From Patulibacter americanus DSM 16676 (lineage in GTDB: Bacteria > Actinomycetota > Thermoleophilia > Solirubrobacterales > Solirubrobacteraceae), in assembly GCF_000420025.1 (NCBI RefSeq), contig NZ_ATUD01000012.1, forward strand, positions 1 to 64,000: a stretch of DNA of 64,000 nucleotides, written 5' to 3'. Below the pieces are notes generated by a model, which saw only the letters and a program-made list of their open reading frames with translations, was not told the origin of the DNA and ran no database searches. Position numbers and translations under genes: made by a program. How positions within the stretch are numbered: the first letter of the stretch is position 1; each line of letters starts with the position of its first letter. This document shows, one piece after another, positions 58,599-64,000 of this stretch.

Positions 58599-59357
58599 AT
58601 GGAGTGGACGATCGCCGAGGTGGCCCGCCTGGCCCAGGTCAGCTCCCGGACCCTGCGGCACTACGACGCGATCGGGCTGCTGAAGCCCGCCCGTGTCGGA
58701 CACGCCGGCCTGCGCCACTACGGCTGGGAGGAGCTCCTGCGGCTGCAGCAGATCCTCCTGCTTCGCCGGCTCGGGCTGCGGCTCGACCGCGTGGCGGACG
58801 TGCTGAACGGCCAGACCGACCGTGCCGACGCACTGCGCCGACACGCGGAGGAGCTGCAGGCGGAACGGGAGCGCCTGGACGTGCTCGCCCGCACCGTCGC
58901 GCGGACCATCGCCCAGATCGAAGGAGACGACGAGATGTCGGCCGAGGAGATGTTCGAGGGGTTCGCCGCGAGGCGGACGGAGCTGGAGAGCGTGCTGGTG
59001 CAGCGCCACGGGGAAGGGGTGCGGGAGCACTTCCGGACGGCGGAGCAGCGCACCGCCGGATGGACCGCGGAGGACTACGCGGCGGTGCAGCGGGAGGACG
59101 AGGACCTCCATCGCCGGCTCGCTGCGCTGATGGCGTCCGGGGCGGCGCCCGACACCCCCGAGGTGCTCGATGTCGTCGACGAGCACTACCGGAGCATCAC
59201 CCGGTTCTGGACGCCCGACCGCGAGAGCTACGTCGGACTGGCCGATCTCTACATGAGCCACCCGGAGTTCCGCGAGCGGTTCGAGGCGGTCGCACCCGGG
59301 TTCGTGGCGTTCCTGCGTGAGGCCATGGTCGCCTACGCCGAGGCGCGACTGAGCTAG
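58599..59357 (+). CDS. MerR family regulator with TipAS-type domain
   Basis: 252 residues. The N-terminal MerR DNA-binding domain (about 1-70) has TIAEVARLAQVSSRTLRHYD and GLRHYGWEELLRLQQILLLR; a coiled coil (about 80-110) follows; the C-terminal TipAS antibiotic-recognition domain (about 130-250) includes TAGWTAEDYAAVQREDEDLH and YVGLADLYMSHPEFRERFEA. TipA-like proteins activate multidrug responses on binding thiopeptides. A GGGAGGGAA ribosome-binding region precedes the ATG. Confidence 0.92.
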   Translation: MEWTIAEVARLAQVSSRTLRHYDAIGLLKPARVGHAGLRHYGWEELLRLQQILLLRRLGLRLDRVADVLNGQTDRADALRRHAEELQAERERLDVLARTVARTIAQIEGDDEMSAEEMFEGFAARRTELESVLVQRHGEGVREHFRTAEQRTAGWTAEDYAAVQREDEDLHRRLAALMASGAAPDTPEVLDVVDEHYRSITRFWTPDRESYVGLADLYMSHPEFRERFEAVAPGFVAFLREAMVAYAEARLS

Positions 59358-59380
59358 GGGCGACGGTGCGGCCACGCGCC

Positions 59381-59425
59381 GCGGGGCGGGTCGTGCCCCG
59401 CGCTGCGCGGCCGCTGCAGCCGCGC
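59381..59425. terminator. Tandem hairpins between merR and ku genes
   Basis: Two adjacent hairpins, GCGGGGC with GCCCCGC (59381-59401) and GCGCGGC with GCCGCGC (59405-59425), lie between the convergent MerR and ku genes. Likely bidirectional termination. Confidence 0.6.
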
Positions 59426-59437
59426 CTCGGCCCGCCC

Positions 59438-60289
59438 CTACGCCGTGGTCTTCTTCTTCGTCGGCGCCTTCTTCTTCGCCCCACCGCTCCCGCCGCGGGC
59501 CTTCGCGAGGCTCTCCTCGAGCGCCGCGATCAGGTCCGCGGGGGCCTTCTGAGGCTTGGGCTCCGGCTCGGGCTCGGGGATCTCGATCTCGCCGCCCTTC
59601 TTCTTCTCGTCGATCAGGCGGAGCAGGCGGACGCGGTGGCAGTCGTCGTAGCGGGACGGCTTGAAGTCGTCGGTGAGCTCGCCGATGAGGGCGACGGCGT
59701 CGTCGATCTCGCGCTTCGACGGCTCCGAGGCCTTGCCGGAGGGGATGGCGCCCGTGTCCTGCGGATCGCGGATCTCGTCGGCGAAGTGCATCGTCGTCAG
59801 CGACAGCAAGCCGTTCTGCTCGCGCAGGGCCACGAGGTACTCCTTCGCGCGCAGCACGATGCGGCCGATGGCCACCTGGCCGGCCTTGCCCATCACGTCG
59901 ACGAGCAGGCGGTACGCGCGCACGGCGCCCTCGCCCTCGCCGGCGGGCAGCAGCCAGTACGGGTGGTTGAAGTAGATCGGGTCGATGTCCTTCAGGTCGA
60001 CGAAGAGGTCGATGTCGACCGTCCGCGTCTTCTCGGGCTGGGCGGCTTCGAAGTCCTCGTCCGTGAGCACGACGATGTCGCCGTCCTCCGTCTCCCAGCC
60101 CTTCGCGATGTCCTCCCACTCGACGGGCTTGCCGTCGTCGGCGGCGACGCGCTGCATCTCGATGCGCTCGCCGGTCTCGCCGTGCACCTGGTGGAAGTGC
60201 ACGTCCATGTCGCGCACCGCCGAGACGAGCTGCACGGGCACGTTGACGAGACCGAAGCTCAGCGAGCCGGTCCAGAGCGAGCGGGCCAT
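59438..60289 (-). CDS. ku: Ku protein (non-homologous end joining), copy 1
   Basis: 283 residues. Bacterial Ku binds DNA double-strand ends and recruits LigD. ARSLWTGSLSFGLVNVPVQL is the diagnostic N-terminus; RVAADDGKPVEWEDIAKGWE, FAAAQPEKTRTVDIDLFVDL-like and PYWLLPAGEGEGAVRAYRLL belong to the beta-barrel core; IVLRAKEYLVALREQNG and PSRYDDCHRVRLLRLID follow. A short Lys-rich tail (GGAKKKAPTKKKTTA) ends it. It follows copy 2 with a one-base overlap, so the two are translated from one mRNA, suggesting a heterodimer. No ligD is in the window. Confidence 0.95.
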   Translation of the reverse strand: MARSLWTGSLSFGLVNVPVQLVSAVRDMDVHFHQVHGETGERIEMQRVAADDGKPVEWEDIAKGWETEDGDIVVLTDEDFEAAQPEKTRTVDIDLFVDLKDIDPIYFNHPYWLLPAGEGEGAVRAYRLLVDVMGKAGQVAIGRIVLRAKEYLVALREQNGLLSLTTMHFADEIRDPQDTGAIPSGKASEPSKREIDDAVALIGELTDDFKPSRYDDCHRVRLLRLIDEKKKGGEIEIPEPEPEPKPQKAPADLIAALEESLAKARGGSGGAKKKAPTKKKTTA

Positions 60290-61233
60290 CAGGAGTCCTT
60301 CTTCGTGGTGGACTTCGCGGGGGCGCGCTTCTTCGGCGCGGCCTTGCCGGATGCGGTCTTGGAGGAGGGGGAGGAGCTGCTCTTGGAGGACGCGGACGAC
60401 TTCGAGCCGTTCGAGGAGGAGGAGGCCTTCGACCCGTCGGACGGTGCCTTCTTCTTCCGGTCGGGCTTGCCGCCCGCGAGGCTGGCCTCAAGCGCCGCGG
60501 CCAGGTCGTCGCCGGTCGCCGGCTTGCGCTTGGCCTTCGTGATCTTCGTGCCCTTGCGCTTCTGCTCGATGAGCTGCATCACGGCGTCCCGGTAGGTGTC
60601 CTCGTGCTCCTCGGGCTCCCAGTCGCCGGCGAGCATCTCGACGAGCTTGCCCGCCATGTTCACCTCGCGGTCGCCGGGCTTCTTGCGCAGCGAGGGCAGC
60701 TCGAGGTCGTCCTTGTCGACGAGCTCGTCGTCGAAGCGCATCGTCTGCAGGCCGAGGGCGCCGTTCAACGGCCGCAGGGCGACGAGCTGCTCGCGCGTGC
60801 GGAGGATGAAGGTGCCGATACCGACCTTCCCGGTCTGCTCCAGCGCGGCGAGCAGCACCCGGTAGGCGTGCTCCCCGTCCTTCTGGGCGCCCACGTGGTA
60901 GGCCTTGTCGTAGAAGACGGGGTCGATCTCGTCGCCCGCGACGAAGTGCTCAATCGCGATGACCTTCGGGCGCGACCCTTCGGCGGCGGCGATCTCCTCC
61001 TTCGTGAGGATGATCTGGCCCTTGCCGGTGTCGTAGGCCTTCTCGATCTCCTTGTAGGGGATCTCCTCGCCCGAGTCCGCACCGAGCCGCTTGTGCTCGA
61101 CGCGTGACCCGTCCGACGCCCGGACCTCCTTGAACCGCAGCGCGTGCGGGCTCGTGGCGGAGAACAGCTTGATCGGGATCGCCACCGCCCCGAAGGTCAG
61201 CGTGCCGTTCCAGAGGGAGCGCGCGGCGGTCAT
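60289..61233 (-). CDS. ku: Ku protein (non-homologous end joining), copy 2
   Basis: 314 residues. The N-terminus ARSLWNGTLTFGAVAIPIKL and core segments EEIPYKEIEKAYDTGKGQII, FVAGDEIDPVFYDKAYHVGA and LRTREQLVALRPLNGALGLQ are typical of bacterial Ku. The last 60 residues are a low-complexity Lys/Ser/Pro/Ala tail, much longer than that of copy 1; Lys-rich Ku tails aid DNA binding and threading. TACCTT lies 6 nt before the ATG, so this is the promoter-proximal gene of the pair. Confidence 0.95.
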   Translation of the reverse strand: MTAARSLWNGTLTFGAVAIPIKLFSATSPHALRFKEVRASDGSRVEHKRLGADSGEEIPYKEIEKAYDTGKGQIILTKEEIAAAEGSRPKVIAIEHFVAGDEIDPVFYDKAYHVGAQKDGEHAYRVLLAALEQTGKVGIGTFILRTREQLVALRPLNGALGLQTMRFDDELVDKDDLELPSLRKKPGDREVNMAGKLVEMLAGDWEPEEHEDTYRDAVMQLIEQKRKGTKITKAKRKPATGDDLAAALEASLAGGKPDRKKKAPSDGSKASSSSNGSKSSASSKSSSSPSSKTASGKAAPKKRAPAKSTTKKDS

Positions 61234-61365
61234 GCTCGGAAGGTACCCCGCGGGGGCGAGGGCCATGTAGGGGTGAGGGTGGCTGCACGGTGGCGTGCGC
61301 CGGGCGGCGCGCGGCGACGACGGATGTTCACGCCCCGCCCCGCCGGCCTGGGGGAGACTGGCGGC

Positions 61366-61761
61366 GTGCGTGGACGAACTGCGTCGTACCTCCGGGGCCT
61401 CTTCACGGGTGAGCGGCCCGTGCCCCTGTGGATGAAGCTCATCCTCGTCGTGCCGGCCATCACCACGACGATCGAGCTGCACGAGCGCCGGGGGCTCGCT
61501 CTCGCGGTGGTCGGCGCGCTCATGTGGGGCGCGCTCCTCGCGGCGATGGTGCGCGGCACCGATATGACCGCGTGGTCGCGGGCACACCCCGTGGTGGACT
61601 CCGCCGTGATGGTGCCCGTGACGTTCGTCGCCCTGGCGTACCTGACCCACCTAGCGTTGGGGTGGTGCGCGCTCATCGGCGTCGCGCTCTGGCTCGTCGC
61701 CCTCGTCCTGGGGCGCTGGCGTCGGCGGGTGGTGTACCGCGGACGGGCCGGCATCGGGTAG
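61366..61761 (+). CDS. Small membrane protein of unknown function
   Basis: 131 residues with about four hydrophobic segments (WMKLILVVPAITTTIEL, LALAVVGALMWGALLAAMV, VVDSAVMVPVTFVALAYL, ALIGVALWLVALVL) and an Arg-rich C-terminus. GTG start chosen because it begins a compact protein with the first membrane segment at residue 22. Divergent from the ku operon. No family recognised. Confidence 0.65.
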   Translation: MRGRTASYLRGLFTGERPVPLWMKLILVVPAITTTIELHERRGLALAVVGALMWGALLAAMVRGTDMTAWSRAHPVVDSAVMVPVTFVALAYLTHLALGWCALIGVALWLVALVLGRWRRRVVYRGRAGIG

Positions 61762-61882
61762 GCCGCCCGCGCCCCGCGGAGCCCCGCCGTCCGGCGGCGC
61801 GCGCGTCGCCGAACGCGCTCCGGGCGCGACGGGGCGTTCGCGTCACCCGCGGCGTCGCCGCGCCGCGTGCGACGATCGCGCC

Positions 61883-63058
61883 GTGCGTGCTGCGCGGGCT
61901 CCGACGACGACCACCCGATCGCGAACCGTCGGGGCACGCAGCGGACTGGTCCTCCTCGCCCTCGTCGCCCTCGGGCTGCTCGCGCTCGTCCCGTCGGGCG
62001 CCCACGCGCGCTCCGTGAGCGACCCCGACATCGGCTGGCCGACCGCCCTGCGCCAGGAGCTCGGCCTCCGGAAGCTGTCGCCCCGGCCGTGCACGGGGAG
62101 CCCGAGCCGCGCGGCCATCCGTCTGCAGGACCGCATCGGCCGGCGCGACCCGCGCAACCGGCTCTACACGATCTTCCACGACCGGCCGAACGAGAACATG
62201 TGGGGGAACCTCTGGTACACGGCCTGCGACGGCGGGCGCCTGCAGGTGGGCGTCGCGAGCACGGGCACGCCGCGCAACACCCGGCGCGCCGTGGCCCGGG
62301 CGCGGCGGTTCCTGCGGGAGCGGGGACAGACCCGCGACGTGCGGCTCGTCGCGGTCCGCTCGACGTACCGGCAGCTCATGGAGGCGCAGGACGCGTTCGA
62401 GGACGCCTTCGCGGCGCAGTTCGCGGCCGACCTGTTCTCGTCGGGCATCGACACGAGCCGCAACGCCGTCGAGATCGAGGTGTTCAGCGACGCGACACCG
62501 GCGGACCGGTCGGCGATGCGCGCGTTCGCCGCCGCCTCGCCGGTCAACGTCCTGCTGCGGTTCGAGCCCGCCCCGGACCCGAACGCGCCGCTGGCCACGT
62601 ACGAGGGGTCGTTCACCATCGACCGTGCGACGCTGCGGCGCGGCAGCCGCGACGTCACCGTGACGGTGGAGGACACGAGCTGCGCGTCGGACGAGACGTT
62701 CGACTCGGCCGCGCGCTTCGCGGGCGTGGACGTGCGCCGGGTCGGCCGGGCGTTCGCGTTCGCCGCGCGATTCCGGGTGAACCCGGACTGGCCCCGCTTC
62801 TCGACCTGCGAGGGCGTGATCGACCCGCGGCTGTCCGTGACGACGACCGTCCGCCTTCCGGGCCCGCTGGGCCGCCGCGGGATCGTGGACGGCGCGAAGG
62901 AGCTCGGCAGCTCGCGGACCGTCGTCGTCCCGCCCGTGGGCGTGAATGCGATCCGCTCGCTCGTCCCGCGGTACGTCTACGCCGGCGAGGACTGCGACGC
63001 CGGGCCGGTCCGCCGGGCGTTCCGCGCTCAGTCGAAGACCGATTGGTGCTCGTTCTGA
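61883..63058 (+). CDS. Secreted protein of unknown function
   Basis: 391 residues. An Arg/Thr-rich N-terminus and a hydrophobic stretch (SGLVLLALVALGLLALVPSG) form a signal peptide ending near ARS at about residue 44. The mature protein has no repeat or known motif; it contains RLYTIFHDRPNENMWGNLWY, GVASTGTPRNTRRAVARARR and several Cys (PRPCTGS, YTACDGG, EDTSCASDE, FSTCEGV, GEDCDAG, DWCSF at the very end) that could make disulfides. GTG start. I cannot assign a function. Confidence 0.7.
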   Translation: MRAARAPTTTTRSRTVGARSGLVLLALVALGLLALVPSGAHARSVSDPDIGWPTALRQELGLRKLSPRPCTGSPSRAAIRLQDRIGRRDPRNRLYTIFHDRPNENMWGNLWYTACDGGRLQVGVASTGTPRNTRRAVARARRFLRERGQTRDVRLVAVRSTYRQLMEAQDAFEDAFAAQFAADLFSSGIDTSRNAVEIEVFSDATPADRSAMRAFAAASPVNVLLRFEPAPDPNAPLATYEGSFTIDRATLRRGSRDVTVTVEDTSCASDETFDSAARFAGVDVRRVGRAFAFAARFRVNPDWPRFSTCEGVIDPRLSVTTTVRLPGPLGRRGIVDGAKELGSSRTVVVPPVGVNAIRSLVPRYVYAGEDCDAGPVRRAFRAQSKTDWCSF

Positions 63059-63174
63059 GGGAGCCCGCCCCGCGAGGGTGGGCCGAAGGCCGTCGCAGCG
63101 CGGAGCGGGGAGGCCGTGGGGCCGGACGCGTCCTGGTCGCCGGCTTGGGCGGCGCACCCGAGCGACGCGCGGTC

Positions 63175-63213
63175 GAGGCGGATCGTCGTCACCGGAGGAC
63201 GCGAATCCGCCTC
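63175..63213. terminator. Degenerate copy of a hairpin terminator element
   Basis: The left arm starts GAGGCGGATCGTCGTCACCG as in the element at 63247, but only the outer 9 bp (GAGGCGGAT with ATCCGCCTC) still pair. It appears to be a decayed duplicate. Confidence 0.6.
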
Positions 63214-63246
63214 ACCGGACCGTGACCCGCCCGGGGCCGGAGGGTC

Positions 63247-63285
63247 GAGGCGGATCGTCGTCACCGGATGACGACGATCCGCCTC
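63247..63285. terminator. Perfect 17-bp hairpin between convergent genes
   Basis: GAGGCGGATCGTCGTCA pairs with TGACGACGATCCGCCTC around the loop CCGGA. It lies between the secreted protein gene and the convergent chemotaxis gene, so it can terminate both. A decayed copy lies 72 nt upstream. Confidence 0.75.
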
Positions 63286-63340
63286 GGCGCGGCGCGGCCG
63301 CCCGCGGCCGCCCGCCAGCCCGCCCGCGCCTCGCCAGCCC

Positions 63341-64000
63341 CTACGTCAGCGAGAACTGCCCGACGAGCTCCTCGAGCCGCGCCGCCTGGTCGGCGAGCTG
63401 CTCGGCCGACGTGGCGATCTGCAGCGTCGAGGCGCTCGTCTCCTCCACGGAGGCGGAGACCTGCTGGGCGGAGGCGGAGGAGGACTCGGCCACGGCGGAG
63501 ACGCCGCCGACGTCGTTCTGCATGCGGCGGGCGGCCTCCTCGATGCGGGCGATGGCGCCGGCGATCTGGCCGACGAGCTGGTCGACCTCGCCGAAGCTCT
63601 CGTCGATGCGGCCGAACGCCGTCTGGGTCTGTTCGACCGTGACGGCACCGTCGGCGGTGCGGCGCTCGCCCTCGGCGACGACGGCGATGGCCCGCTCGGT
63701 CTCGTGCTGCATCTCCGAGATCAGGCCCCCGATGGTGTCGGCCGCGGTGCGCGACTCCTCGGCGAGCTTGCGGACCTGCTCGGCCACGACGGCGAAGCCG
63801 CGGCCCTGCTCGCCGGCGCGCGCGGCCTCGATGGCGGCGTTGAGCGCCAGCAGGTTGGTCTGGTCGGCGATCCCCGTGATCGCGTCGACGATGCCGCCGA
63901 TGTGCTCGGACCGGGCACCCAGCGCGGTGATCGCGGCGGTCGCCTCGGCGGACGCGTCGCGCACGGCGACCATGGCGGCCGTCGCGGCGGCCGCGGCGTC
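63341..64000 (-). CDS. Methyl-accepting chemotaxis protein, C-terminal part
   Basis: The C-terminal 219 residues of a chemoreceptor; the gene runs off the right edge, so sensor and membrane parts are not visible. The signalling hairpin tip is [20 protein letters not shown] with [20 protein letters not shown] and [15 protein letters not shown], the CheA/CheW contact region. The distal coiled coil with Ala/Ser/Glu-rich methylation-type segments ([18 protein letters not shown]) follows. No C-terminal CheR-binding pentapeptide is present. It fits the motile lifestyle shown at the left end of the window; its promoter lies outside. Confidence 0.95.
   Translation of the reverse strand, partial: DAAAAATAAMVAVRDASAEATAAITALGARSEHIGGIVDAITGIADQTNLLALNAAIEAARAGEQGRGFAVVAEQVRKLAEESRTAADTIGGLISEMQHETERAIAVVAEGERRTADGAVTVEQTQTAFGRIDESFGEVDQLVGQIAGAIARIEEAARRMQNDVGGVSAVAESSSASAQQVSASVEETSASTLQIATSAEQLADQAARLEELVGQFSLT

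Overview
This window looks like chromosome from a motile, very GC-rich actinobacterium. A member of the Thermoleophilia (Solirubrobacterales, Patulibacter-like) is my best guess. The reasons are a flagellin and a FliA/WhiG-family sigma factor, a four-gene coenzyme F420 cassette, ethylmalonyl-CoA pathway enzymes, collagen-like surface proteins and two Ku proteins. The genus is an inference from gene content, not from a search. I saw no IS elements, prophage genes, CRISPR arrays or rRNA genes.

Region 1 (1-15011) is a flagellar and glycan island. Flagellin is followed by glycosyltransferases, methyltransferases, an acyltransferase-like protein, a flavoprotein, and an FdtA-like isomerase with an FdtB-like aminotransferase, a pair that points to a dTDP-3-amino-3,6-dideoxyhexose. 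A receiver-only response regulator, a CHAP hydrolase and the sigma factor gene close the island. Flagellin, four glycan operons and the CHAP gene are preceded by a FliA-type promoter (TCAAGN, 13 nt, GCCGATCA). In all but flagellin its -10 box lies only 7-8 nt from the start codon, so the mRNAs should be leaderless. I read this as a FliA-controlled flagellin (or motility-linked surface) glycosylation system. A ridA/tetR pair with a perfect 20-bp palindromic operator interrupts it.

Region 2 (15012-25971) is central metabolism and housekeeping: a single-chain ethylmalonyl-CoA mutase, an MBL hydrolase, OsmC, ClpS, crotonyl-CoA carboxylase/reductase, a YgfZ-type protein, an orphan NMT1-like binding protein and GreA. 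Region 3 (26112-36795) holds a large secreted nuclease with lamin-tail, endonuclease and collagen-like parts, then the F420 operon npdG-cofD-cofC-cofE, a membrane protein, an SDR, an amidase and an IMPase-family phosphatase.

Region 4 (36796-49589) contains 94-bp tandem hairpin repeats, two divergent tRNA-Leu genes, small unknown proteins, a histidine kinase, and a type III polyketide synthase with a UbiG-like methyltransferase and an FAD hydroxylase. A DUF1772/NmrA pair divergent from an AraC regulator follows. Region 5 (49698-63340) holds a YccF protein, a collagen-like protein, a lipase, VOC proteins, a thioesterase, a divergent SDR/XRE pair, an AlkZ-like protein, a TipA-type MerR regulator, two tandem ku genes and a secreted unknown. 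The window ends inside a methyl-accepting chemotaxis protein gene.

Across the window many start codons sit 6-8 nt downstream of a TAnnnT hexamer. This suggests that leaderless transcription is the normal mode here, and I used it to choose several starts.
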